Counted from the stretch's first letter, positions 1 through 6,700 are shown. The stretch: DNA of 6,905 bases from Clostridiales bacterium (GCA_003343885.1 QAKH01000026.1:1-6905); one strand, 5' to 3'. Notes: generated from the letters alone by a model not told the origin. Made by a program: numbers and translations.

Positions 1-8
1 CCTCCGCG

Positions 9-48
9 TACTTTTTTGATACTTTTTTCCTACGAGGGAAAAAAGTAT
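9..48. repeat. Palindromic hairpin with an extra direct copy of its arm
   Basis: A perfect 12-bp inverted repeat pairs ATACTTTTTTCC (19-30) with GGAAAAAAGTAT (37-48) around a 6-nt loop. The 9-mer TACTTTTTT also occurs just upstream at 9-17, so it is present twice directly (9-17, 20-28) and once inverted (39-47). Neither side of the stem is followed by a T-run outside the palindrome, so it is not a standard terminator. Its position in non-coding DNA near a second hairpin suggests a dispersed palindromic repeat unit, which is inference. Confidence 0.6.
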
Positions 49-126
49 ATACAATCCATGCCCGTTTGCGTGCAATAAACGCCACCGCACAAACTCAGAA
101 TAAAACATAAAATCAAGTTCTTTTGC

Positions 127-153
127 CCCGCTTTTCTCCGAAAGAAAAGCGGG
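127..153. repeat. Perfect 10-bp hairpin just upstream of recD2
   Basis: CCCGCTTTTC (127-136) pairs perfectly with GAAAAGCGGG (144-153) around the 7-nt loop TCCGAAA. The stem ends 6 nt before the GGAG ribosome binding site of recD2, so in the mRNA it would sit in the 5' leader and could affect translation or transcript stability. No T-run follows on either strand, so a terminator is unlikely. Together with the hairpin at 19-48 it may belong to one dispersed intergenic repeat. Confidence 0.6.
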
Positions 154-159
154 TGAAAC

Positions 160-163
160 GGAG
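160..163 (+). promoter_or_regulatory. Shine-Dalgarno site fixing the recD2 start
   Basis: GGAG lies 7 nt before the ATG at 171. The reading frame is open further upstream to a TTG at 123, but that codon lies at the edge of the 127-153 palindrome and has no purine-rich site. The SD therefore selects ATG 171. Confidence 0.75.
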
Positions 164-170
164 TGAAAAC

Positions 171-2438
171 ATGCCGGAAAATACAGAAACACCGCTTGAG
201 AAAGTCAAAGGAATAATCGAGGACGTCGTCTTTCACAACGCTGAAAACGGCTACACCATTTGCGTTATAGACGCCGACGGTCAACCCGTCACCCTTACCG
301 GCGTTATACCTGCCGCAAATGAGGGAGAAATGATATCCGCCGAAGGCAAATGGGTGACTCATCCTACCTACGGCAGACAGTTCGCCGTATCCTCCTATAC
401 AAAAGAACTTCCGGCAACCTCCGCCGCAATACTCACCTACCTGTCCTCGGGAGCAGTCAAGGGAATAGGTCCCGTTACGGCAAAAAGAATAGTCGATTTA
501 TACGGTGAAGATACTCTGAACGTTATCGAAGAGCATCCCGAGTGGTTGTCCGACATAAAGGGCATTTCGCCGAAAAAAGCGGCTGAAATATCCGAAAGCT
601 TCCGAAATCAGTACGGTATGCGCCAGGTCATGATTTACTTTCAGGGCATGTTATCCCCGAACCTTGCGTTAAAGGTGTACAAGCAGTGGGGAAACGCCTC
701 TATTGATATACTCAGAAGCAATCCGTATCTTCTGTGCGACGAAATTGACGGCGTCGGTTTTGAAAAAGCGGATGCACTCGCCACTTCCTTAGGGTTTGAA
801 AAAGACGACGAGGACCGCCTTATTGCCGGCGTAAAATTCGTGCTTTACTCGGAGTTAAACAGAGGCGGCAACTGCTATCTTCCGCTTGAGATACTTACAC
901 AGCGTGCGTCTGAAGTTTTAGGAGTCAGCGCCGAGCAGATACGCGACACTGTCGTGGTGCTTTCTCACAGAGGAGAAGTCGTTGCAGTAAAATATTCCGG
1001 AACTACTGCGATATATCTTGAAAACGTGTACCGCACGGAAAAATACTGCGCCGAAAAGTTAAAGCTTTTGTGCGAAACCAAAACCGACATTCCTCTGCTT
1101 GATCCGGAAGCCGAAATACAAAAGCTTGAAAACGCAAGCGGTATAAAATTCGCTCCGTTCCAGGCGGACGCCATACGTTTTTCGGTCGCCGAGGGAGTTG
1201 TGATAGTTACCGGAGGTCCGGGAACAGGAAAAACAACCATAATAAAAGCTATCATACGCATGTTTGAAAGCCTTGATATAAAAGTCTGCCTTGCCGCCCC
1301 GACCGGAAGAGCGGCAAAACGCATGTCTGCGGCGGCGGAAATGCCGGCAAAAACCATTCACAGACTTCTTGAATGTGAATACGGTGCCGACGACAAGCTT
1401 CGTTTCCAGCGCAACGAGGACAATCCGCTTGAGTTCGGCGCTGTAATTATAGACGAAACCTCCATGGTGGATATATTCCTTTTTTCCGCTCTGCTTCGTG
1501 CCATGAATCCCGGAACAAGGCTTCTGCTCATCGGTGACGCCGACCAGCTTCCGCCGGTAGGGGCAGGCGACGTGTTCGGCGATCTTATCCGTTCGGGCAG
1601 CTTTATGGCAGTAAGGCTTACCGAAATATTCCGCCAAGGCAAAGACAGCCGCATAATTTTAGGTGCGCACATGATAAACAACGGAAAAATGCCGCCTATC
1701 GACAACAAGGGCAACGATTTCTTCTTCATGCCGCGCTCGTCAGGACAAGATGTGCAGAAGCTCATTACGGAACTATGCTTCACAAGGCTTCCTAAGGCAT
1801 ACGGCTTTGATGCGCTTAGTGACATACAGGTAATTTGTCCGTCAAGGAAAGGCGAAGCAGGAACGACTGCGATAAACTCGCTTATGCGGGAACTTGCAAA
1901 TCCTCCGTCGGCAGGCAAAAACCAATACACCGCCCACAATGTTGTTTTCCGTGAAGGCGACAAGATAATGCAGATACACAATAACTACGACATTGAGTGG
2001 CAGTCGCCCGACGGCAGGCAGGGAAGCGGAGTATTCAACGGCGACATCGGGTTTATAGAAAAAATAGACGTGGAAAACCAAACCGTATCCCTCCGCTTTG
2101 ACGACGAACGGTATGCAGAGTGCGACCTGTCGGCGTTCGACGACATTGAGCACGCTTACGCAATAACCGTACACAAGAGCCAGGGCAGTGAGTACCGTGC
2201 CGTGGTTCTGCCTCTTCTTGACTGTCCGAGAGGTCTTATGACAAGAAATATGCTGTATACGGCAGTGACACGTGCCCAGAGCCTTGTAGTTATTGTCGGC
2301 AAATCAAGCGTTATGAGCGACATGATAGACAACAATGTGCGGCTTAACAAATACACAGGTCTTGCTCATATGTTAAAGCCTGTATATGTGTACCCAGAAA
2401 GCAAGATGAAAGAAGGCTTGGCGCAGGAAGATGAATAA
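171..2438 (+). CDS. recD2: RecD2-type ATP-dependent DNA helicase (SF1B, 5'-3')
   Basis: This 755-residue protein is a cytoplasmic superfamily 1B helicase of the RecD2/YrrC type, which unwinds DNA 5' to 3' using ATP and acts in repair and replication without RecB or RecC. An N-terminal OB-like part (about 10-80) is followed by helix-hairpin-helix segments (GAVKGIGPVTAKRI 94-107, IKGISPKKAAEI 129-140, and DEIDGVGFEKA 190-200). The motor core then shows Walker A GGPGTGKTT (348-356), motif Ia APTGRAAKRM (376-385), Walker B IIDETSMVD (426-434), motif III LIGDADQLPPVGAG (453-466), LTEIFRQ (483-489), VFNGDIG (621-627), AITVHKSQGSEY (664-675) and motif VI LYTAVTRAQ (695-703). All key motifs are intact and the length is normal for the family. 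ATG 171 is chosen for its GGAG site and because residues upstream of it are encoded by a palindrome. The stop overlaps the next gene by 8 bp. Family assignment is firm; the exact repair role in this organism is inferred. Confidence 0.95.
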   Translation: MPENTETPLEKVKGIIEDVVFHNAENGYTICVIDADGQPVTLTGVIPAANEGEMISAEGKWVTHPTYGRQFAVSSYTKELPATSAAILTYLSSGAVKGIGPVTAKRIVDLYGEDTLNVIEEHPEWLSDIKGISPKKAAEISESFRNQYGMRQVMIYFQGMLSPNLALKVYKQWGNASIDILRSNPYLLCDEIDGVGFEKADALATSLGFEKDDEDRLIAGVKFVLYSELNRGGNCYLPLEILTQRASEVLGVSAEQIRDTVVVLSHRGEVVAVKYSGTTAIYLENVYRTEKYCAEKLKLLCETKTDIPLLDPEAEIQKLENASGIKFAPFQADAIRFSVAEGVVIVTGGPGTGKTTIIKAIIRMFESLDIKVCLAAPTGRAAKRMSAAAEMPAKTIHRLLECEYGADDKLRFQRNEDNPLEFGAVIIDETSMVDIFLFSALLRAMNPGTRLLLIGDADQLPPVGAGDVFGDLIRSGSFMAVRLTEIFRQGKDSRIILGAHMINNGKMPPIDNKGNDFFFMPRSSGQDVQKLITELCFTRLPKAYGFDALSDIQVICPSRKGEAGTTAINSLMRELANPPSAGKNQYTAHNVVFREGDKIMQIHNNYDIEWQSPDGRQGSGVFNGDIGFIEKIDVENQTVSLRFDDERYAECDLSAFDDIEHAYAITVHKSQGSEYRAVVLPLLDCPRGLMTRNMLYTAVTRAQSLVVIVGKSSVMSDMIDNNVRLNKYTGLAHMLKPVYVYPESKMKEGLAQEDE
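2425..2430 (+). promoter_or_regulatory. Unusually close Shine-Dalgarno of the HAD gene
   Basis: AGGAAG abuts the ATG at 2431, leaving only about 2 nt after the AGGA core. An alternative AGAAGG at 2411-2416 lies about 14 nt upstream. Neither has ideal spacing, which fits re-initiation by ribosomes that finish recD2 at 2438. Confidence 0.4.
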
Positions 2439-3237
2439 TCTCTCGGAGAAGCTTGAAAAATTAAGGCGCATCCGCCTTTTTGTGCTTGACATGGACGGCA
2501 CGATAACTATTGACAACACCGCAATCGGCGGAGCTGTCGAATTTTGTGAAGCAGTAAAGAATAAGGGCGCGTCGGTTGCTTATTTTACAAACAACGCCTC
2601 AAAAAGTCCGTCGGACTATGTTAAAAAGCTGAAACGCATAGGTTTTCCCGTTTCGAGAGAAAATATGATTACTTCAGGCGACGTCACCATAAATTATTTA
2701 AACACGTTTCACAAGGGCGAGCCGGTATATCTTGTGGGAACGCCCGAGCTTGAGCGATCCTTTTTATCGGCGGGAATAAAGCTTTCCGATAATGCCGGAA
2801 TTGTCGTTTCAAGCTTTGACACCACCCTTACCTACAAAAAACTTGAGCACGCCTGCTCTCTTATAAGAAACGGCGCACTGTTTTATTCCACCCACCCGGA
2901 CGTCAACTGTCCAACCACAGGCGGCTTTATCCCTGACAGTGGGGCGATATGTGCCGCGATAGAGTTTTCCACAGGAGTAAAACCCCGCTTTTTCGGGAAA
3001 CCTTACAAGGAGAGCGCCGACATGCTCTGCCGTATAAGCGGCCTTGCGCCATCTGAGATAGCGTTTGTCGGAGACAGGCTTTACACGGACATAGCTTTCG
3101 GAAAGCGTGCCGGATTTCTCTCGGTTCTTGTTCTTACCGGAGAGACCTCGCTTCGTATGCTTGAAGGCGCTCCTGACGAGCAGACGCCCGACCTTGTGTT
3201 TGACGGCATTTACGATATACTTGAATTTTTGAACTGA
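2431..3237 (+). CDS. HAD-IIA family phosphatase (NagD/phosphoglycolate phosphatase-like)
   Basis: This 268-residue cytosolic hydrolase belongs to the haloacid dehalogenase superfamily, subclass IIA with a C2-type cap. These enzymes remove phosphate from small metabolites such as nucleoside monophosphates, 2-phosphoglycolate or, in vitro, p-nitrophenyl phosphate. Motif I is LDMDGTI with nucleophile D20 and acid/base D22; motif II is YFTNNAS with T53; motif III is K190 in FFGKPYKE; motif IV is GDRLYTD (214-220) with D215 and D220 for magnesium. The cap carries the NagD-like signature HPDVNCPTTGGFIPDSG. All catalytic residues are present. ATG 2431 is the only possible start, because an in-frame TGA lies at 2407-2409 and the next Met falls inside motif I. 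The start lies within the recD2 end, with AGGAAG directly before it, so translational coupling is likely. The physiological substrate cannot be read from the sequence; calling it nagD would over-reach. Confidence 0.9.
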   Translation: MNNLSEKLEKLRRIRLFVLDMDGTITIDNTAIGGAVEFCEAVKNKGASVAYFTNNASKSPSDYVKKLKRIGFPVSRENMITSGDVTINYLNTFHKGEPVYLVGTPELERSFLSAGIKLSDNAGIVVSSFDTTLTYKKLEHACSLIRNGALFYSTHPDVNCPTTGGFIPDSGAICAAIEFSTGVKPRFFGKPYKESADMLCRISGLAPSEIAFVGDRLYTDIAFGKRAGFLSVLVLTGETSLRMLEGAPDEQTPDLVFDGIYDILEFLN

Positions 3238-3290
3238 TATGCCTTTTTGTATCCTTACGGCAATGGAAAAAAGGGAACGGAAAAGGCATA
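3238..3290. repeat. Long-loop 10-bp inverted repeat between the HAD and M42 genes
   Basis: TATGCCTTTT (3238-3247) and AAAAGGCATA (3281-3290) are perfect inverted copies separated by 33 nt. The first arm starts directly after the HAD stop codon. The loop can form a weaker inner stem (TCCTT 3252-3256 with AGGGA 3272-3276, one G-T pair). No T-run follows the second arm, so it is not a typical terminator. It could be an RNA structure in the leader of the M42 genes, or an operator-like or dispersed repeat; the sequence does not decide. Confidence 0.45.
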
Positions 3291-3292
3291 AA

Positions 3293-3306
3293 TATAAAAT
3301 ATTTTA
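3293..3306 (+). promoter_or_regulatory. Possible -10 region in an AT-rich palindrome before the first M42 gene
   Basis: TATAAA (3293-3298) resembles a -10 box and overlaps a perfect palindrome TAAAATATTTTA (3295-3306). The stretch ends 22 nt before the ATG at 3329. No convincing -35 hexamer is found at 16-18 nt upstream, so a promoter here is only a possibility. If real, it would start the M42 unit separately from recD2 and the HAD gene. Confidence 0.25.
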
Positions 3307-3328
3307 AAAACAGGAAACAGGAATAATT

Positions 3329-4393
3329 ATGGAACTGTACGATTTTTTGGAAGCGCTGATACTTGCGCCTACTCCCAGCGGCTTTGAAAGCCTTGGCAGG
3401 GAAAGAATATTAGAACTTGTAAAAGAGTACGTGCCGGATTTTTTTGATGAAAGCCTTGTGCTTAAATCCGGAAGTTTGCTTTTTCATAAAGCGGCTAAGA
3501 AAAAGAATGCGAAAAAGGCAGTGCTTGACGCTCATATTGACACGATAGGCTTTGCGGTGAGCGAGATATGTGACGGCGGATTTGTAAAAGTCACCAATCT
3601 CGGCGGAATAGATCCGTTCATACTGCCATCTGCACGGGTAAAGCTTTACGGAAAAAAGGTAATAGACGGAGTTTTCACGTCGGTACCTCCGCATTTGGCA
3701 AGTGCTTCTGACAAGTCCGAGCTTAAAATTTCCGATTTATACGTTGACACCGCCCTCTCGGACGAAAATCTTCGGAAATACGTTGAAATCGGCACGCCGG
3801 GTACTTTTGCCATGCCTGTGTGCATGCTTGAAAACAGGGTAGTCGCTTCACACAGTCTTGACGACAAGGCGTGTGCGGCGACGCTTTTGGAAGCGTGCAA
3901 AATCCTCTTGATTTGCGGCGACGAACCGGAATGCGACTTATATATACACTTAAGCGTAGGAGAAGAAAAGACCGGGCTTGGCGCCGCCACTTTGCCTTAT
4001 GTGATACCTGACGCCGACGCATGTATTGTAACCGACGTAAACTTTGCAAAATGCGCCGGAGTTAAGGATTATGAGGCCTTAGCCATGTCAGCCGGTCCCG
4101 GAATATCATTAAGCGCCTCGATAAACAGAGAACTTTCGGAATTTATCGAAAGCACCGCAAGGAAGAATAATATTCCCGTTCAAACGGTTGTGGAAATGCG
4201 TTCTACCGGAACCAATGCCACAAGAATACACAAAAACGGAATTCCCTGCGCCGTGCTTTCGCTTCCGTTAAAAAACATGCACACCGACTGCGAATGTGTA
4301 AGCCTTTGCGACATAGAAAGTTGCGCACGCCTGTTGGCAAGCGTACTTATAGGCTTTGACAGCTGTCCGACAGGGGAGGTTATACTGAAATGA
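3329..4393 (+). CDS. M42 family metallo-aminopeptidase (FrvX/TET type), first of three
   Basis: This 354-residue cytosolic enzyme belongs to peptidase family M42, whose members trim N-terminal residues from short peptides and usually form tetrahedral dodecamers with two metal ions per subunit. The metal and catalytic residues can be placed by motif: H69 and D71 in AHIDTIG, D178 in SHSLDDK, catalytic E212 and ligand E213 in VGEEKTG, D236 in IVTDVNFA, and H318 in NMHTD. Residues of about 75-165 correspond to the inserted dimerisation domain. The start follows AGGA at 3319-3322 with 6-nt spacing. Oddities: the usual GGTDA motif reads TGTNA (N296 for Asp), the Glu after HxD is T72, and four cysteines (C321, C323, C327, C332) crowd behind the last ligand. 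It is probably active but with altered specificity. The stop overlaps the next start (ATGA). Such proteins are often annotated as endoglucanase or CelM; the peptidase assignment is better supported. Confidence 0.88.
   Translation: MELYDFLEALILAPTPSGFESLGRERILELVKEYVPDFFDESLVLKSGSLLFHKAAKKKNAKKAVLDAHIDTIGFAVSEICDGGFVKVTNLGGIDPFILPSARVKLYGKKVIDGVFTSVPPHLASASDKSELKISDLYVDTALSDENLRKYVEIGTPGTFAMPVCMLENRVVASHSLDDKACAATLLEACKILLICGDEPECDLYIHLSVGEEKTGLGAATLPYVIPDADACIVTDVNFAKCAGVKDYEALAMSAGPGISLSASINRELSEFIESTARKNNIPVQTVVEMRSTGTNATRIHKNGIPCAVLSLPLKNMHTDCECVSLCDIESCARLLASVLIGFDSCPTGEVILK
4373..4379 (+). promoter_or_regulatory. Strong Shine-Dalgarno fixing the start of the second M42 gene
   Basis: GGGGAGG lies inside the end of the first M42 gene, 10 nt before the ATG at 4390. 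It matters because it shows that the unusual hydrophilic N-terminal extension of the second M42 protein is translated. The next in-frame ATG lies far downstream, within the conserved core. Confidence 0.75.
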
Positions 4394-5583
4394 GTGCTGA
4401 AAAAAGTAATTCCGCAAAAAACAATAAATTACCTAAAAAATCTGATAAAAATACAAATGGAACTTCCGGATCAAACACACGTGAAAGCTCAACAGCCGTA
4501 CCGACTGAAAAAGCCGGACAAACTTCGAAAAGCGGCGAATTGATTTCCGCCGGCTCATGGGATCTTTCCCAGTTAAAGCAGCTTTGCGACGAAAGCGGAG
4601 TTTCAGGCGATGAACGTCGGGTAGGACTTCTTATAGCTTCATTTATAAAGCCCCACTGCGACAAGCTGTTTTTTGACCGCACCGGAAACCTTATTGCGTT
4701 TAAAAAGGGAAGAAGCACACCGAAAAGTCCGGTTATGTTCTGCGCGCATCTCGACGAAGTCGGTTTTATGATACGCCACATAAACGACGACGGATCTCTG
4801 CTTTTCGAGCAGGCAGGAATGATGCCGGAGGTACTGTTATCCAAGCGTGTGCTTATCGGAGAAAACAAAATTCCCGGTGTTATCTGCTCAAAGCCTGTTC
4901 ATTTGACACGGGGAAAAGAGAAAGAGCCGCCGCAGACTGACAACATGTATATTGATATAGGGGCTCAAAATGCCAAGCAGGCAAAAAATCTTGACGTTTA
5001 CGCAAAGTACGCCGCCTTTGACAACGCTTTTACCATTCTCGGCGACGGAACAGCCGTATGTTCAAAGGCAATAGACGACAGATTCGGGTGCCAGGTGATG
5101 ATACGCCTTTTGAGTTCTGTTCCCGAATACGACTCGTATTTTGTGTTTACCGTAGGAGAAGAACTCGGCGGAACAGGTGCTCTTGCCGCTGTTCGCTATA
5201 TTAAACCCGGCATTGCCGTCATTCTTGAAAGCACAACAGCTTCCGATTTGCCTCAGAATACCGGCGGAAACAAGGTTTGTTCGGTCGGAGGCGGCGCTGT
5301 CGTGCCGTTTATGGACGGAGGAACAAAGTACGACGAACGTCTTGTAAAAAGATTATGGGACATTGCCGAAGAAAACGGCATACGTGTGCAGACAAAAAGC
5401 CGCATTGCCGGCGGTACCGACGCCGCCGCCATTCAAAGAGGTCTTGACGGAGTACGGGTATGCGCCGTATCTCTCCCCTGCCGCTACATTCACACCTCAT
5501 CTTGTCTTGCAAGCGTTTCCGACATGGCGGACTGCTTTAATTTGGTTTCGCTGTTCGCAAAAGAAGTCGGAAAGCTCCTTTGA
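4390..5583 (+). CDS. M42 family metallo-aminopeptidase with N-terminal low-complexity extension, second of three
   Basis: This 397-residue M42 peptidase has a complete active site: H120, D122 and E123 in AHLDEVG, D229 in KAIDDRFG, catalytic E257 and ligand E258 in VGEELGGTG, E280 in VILESTTA (Glu where many members have Asp), the GGTDA motif at 341-345, and H368 in RYIHTSS. Of the three neighbours it is closest to the standard family pattern. The dimerisation domain spans about 126-216. It differs in its first ~55 residues, which are rich in Ser, Lys, Thr, Asn and Gly, lack any hydrophobic stretch and precede the usual family start (here WDLSQLKQLCDESG, 57-70). This is not a signal peptide. 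The extension is encoded by A-rich DNA unlike the rest of the gene. The start overlaps the previous stop by 4 bp and has a strong GGGGAGG site, so the two genes are coupled and probably made in similar amounts. Function is firm at family level; peptide preference is unknown. Confidence 0.92.
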   Translation: MSAEKSNSAKNNKLPKKSDKNTNGTSGSNTRESSTAVPTEKAGQTSKSGELISAGSWDLSQLKQLCDESGVSGDERRVGLLIASFIKPHCDKLFFDRTGNLIAFKKGRSTPKSPVMFCAHLDEVGFMIRHINDDGSLLFEQAGMMPEVLLSKRVLIGENKIPGVICSKPVHLTRGKEKEPPQTDNMYIDIGAQNAKQAKNLDVYAKYAAFDNAFTILGDGTAVCSKAIDDRFGCQVMIRLLSSVPEYDSYFVFTVGEELGGTGALAAVRYIKPGIAVILESTTASDLPQNTGGNKVCSVGGGAVVPFMDGGTKYDERLVKRLWDIAEENGIRVQTKSRIAGGTDAAAIQRGLDGVRVCAVSLPCRYIHTSSCLASVSDMADCFNLVSLFAKEVGKLL

Positions 5584-5706
5584 CGGTGCCGAACGCTTCT
5601 GTTTATGCCGTATGTTTGGCAAATGACAAATATTACAAATAAAAAAATCTACTTTGCGCCTGATAATATCCTATATCTGATAAAACAAAAAAGCGAGGGA
5701 CAAAAA
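5584..5706 (+). other. 123-bp gap between second and third M42 genes, no terminator seen
   Basis: No stable hairpin with a T-run is visible, only a weak TGCC/GGCA pairing (5606-5609 with 5618-5621), so read-through from the second M42 gene into the third is expected. The region is AT-rich from 5621. It holds promoter-like fragments (TTGGCA 5616-5621, ATGACA 5623-5628, TATATC 5672-5677), but none is paired at good spacing. An added internal promoter is possible but not demonstrated. Confidence 0.35.
5695..5699 (+). promoter_or_regulatory. Shine-Dalgarno fixing the start of the third M42-like gene
   Basis: GAGGG ends 7 nt before the ATG at 5707. The frame is open back to an ATG at 5605, but that codon has no SD. 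The 34 extra residues it would add have no counterpart in the first paralogue, while ATG 5707 lines up with the family start (MTDILKLLLKTPTASG against MELYDFLEALILAPTPSG). Confidence 0.75.
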
Positions 5707-6684
5707 ATGACCGATATACTTAAGCTGCTTTTAAAGACACCTACCGCCTCCGGCTCCGAACAGCAAATAGGCGAGGTTTTAAGCCGGTATCTCGAAACCG
5801 AGTGCGGCTGTGACGTTGCCGTAGACGGTCTTGGGAACGTAATTGCGGCAAAGCGTTACAAAGGCTCTTCACGGGGCAAAAACTCCGTCACGGCATCCGG
5901 CGTACCGTTAAAGGCGGCGCTTGTATGCCCGATAGACGCTCCGGGACTTATAGTCACGCACATTGAGAAAGGCGGTCTTATAAAGGCGGCGTCTCTTGGA
6001 AAATGTGATTTTCGCTCGGCATGCTACGGCGTCGTTCGTGCCGGAAAACATTACGGTATTATAACGCCTGATTCGGATAAAAGCGACAGCATCGACTCAT
6101 GTCACGTCGATTTTGGTTTTACCGACGATGACAACGCCTGCAAATATATTCATCAGGGTGACACGCTTTATTTTGACAGCGAGAATGCAGAGCTTCAAAA
6201 CGGTGCGGTCTGCGGCGTCGGAGTCGGAGCAAAGTTCTGTGCGGCGGCATTATGCAAGACGGCAAAGAACATTGTTCCGGCAAAGGGCAAGGAATTTTAT
6301 TTTATATTTACAACCCAGTCGCTGTTAGGGCTTAGAGGTTCATATCCTGCTTCTTTCGGCGTTTCGCCGGACGTTGCCGTTTGCGTTGAACCATACGAGG
6401 GCGAAAAAATAGCGGTCAAAATACTTGACCGCAGTTTGGTTTGTGATACCTGCGTTACCGAAAGACTTCGCAGCGCCGCAGCCCAGACCGGAATTGACAT
6501 ATCCCTTGAAGTTCGCTCCGACGACGTTTCGGACGCTTCGGGTGTTCAGCGCGCGGGAGCCGGCGTAAAAACCGGAGTACTCATGCTCCCTGTCAGAAAT
6601 TACAACAGTACAAAACAGATTTCCTGCAAAAATTACTCAGAACAGATTTCCGCCATCACAGAAAAATTCCTGAATAATATATAA
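5707..6684 (+). CDS. Catalytically degenerate M42-family protein (pseudo-peptidase), third of three
   Basis: This 325-residue protein follows the M42 pattern from end to end but has lost the active site. Compared with the gene before it, AHLDEVG becomes CPIDAPG (His ligand to P75), KAIDDRFG becomes GVGVGAKF (bridging Asp to G174), VGEELGGTG becomes TQSLLGLRG (catalytic Glu and ligand Glu to S205 and L206), and RYIHTS becomes RNYNST (last His to N300). D77, E228 and D276 (of the GTDA-like motif) remain. The flanking residues, including a very family-like Q..xGLRG, are kept, so this is substitution rather than frameshift or truncation. The frame is uninterrupted and has a good GAGGG site, arguing for a functional protein rather than a pseudogene. 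It has 14 cysteines. It probably does not hydrolyse peptides by the M42 mechanism; a structural or regulatory subunit of a mixed M42 particle, or peptide binding, are hypotheses. Start ATG 5707 is chosen over an in-frame ATG at 5605 because of the SD and family alignment. A strong terminator follows. Confidence 0.85.
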   Translation: MTDILKLLLKTPTASGSEQQIGEVLSRYLETECGCDVAVDGLGNVIAAKRYKGSSRGKNSVTASGVPLKAALVCPIDAPGLIVTHIEKGGLIKAASLGKCDFRSACYGVVRAGKHYGIITPDSDKSDSIDSCHVDFGFTDDDNACKYIHQGDTLYFDSENAELQNGAVCGVGVGAKFCAAALCKTAKNIVPAKGKEFYFIFTTQSLLGLRGSYPASFGVSPDVAVCVEPYEGEKIAVKILDRSLVCDTCVTERLRSAAAQTGIDISLEVRSDDVSDASGVQRAGAGVKTGVLMLPVRNYNSTKQISCKNYSEQISAITEKFLNNI

Positions 6685-6700
6685 CCGTACAAAATAAAGC

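Noticed and set aside
19..48. Hairpin as a rho-independent terminator
   Set aside because: Neither strand has a T-run immediately after the stem; the Ts are in the arms themselves.
123..170. Upstream TTG start extending recD2 by 16 residues
   Set aside because: The extra codons are largely the 127-153 palindrome and no SD precedes the TTG; ATG 171 has GGAG at 7 nt.
965..2356. Long minus-strand open frames inside recD2
   Set aside because: They are antisense to a helicase with every motif intact, have no recognisable domains, and follow from codon bias of the real frame.
4396..4455. A-runs in the second M42 gene as a programmed frameshift site
   Set aside because: The frame continues unbroken into the conserved core, and I see no downstream stimulatory structure or alternative frame with a meaningful product.
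3410..4868. Minus-strand open frames across the first two M42 genes
   Set aside because: The + strand frames carry complete M42 motifs and good ribosome sites; the antisense translations show no family features.
5363..5626. Overlapping + strand frame at the end of the second M42 gene
   Set aside because: It lies inside the GGTDA and His-ligand region of the real gene and has no SD or recognisable product.
5605..5706. In-frame ATG at 5605 extending the third M42 protein by 34 residues
   Set aside because: It has no SD and the added residues match nothing in the first paralogue; ATG 5707 has GAGGG and aligns with the family start.
5707..6684. Third M42 gene as a decayed pseudogene
   Set aside because: There is no stop, frameshift or truncation, the conserved fold residues remain, and the ribosome site is good; the losses are concentrated at catalytic positions.
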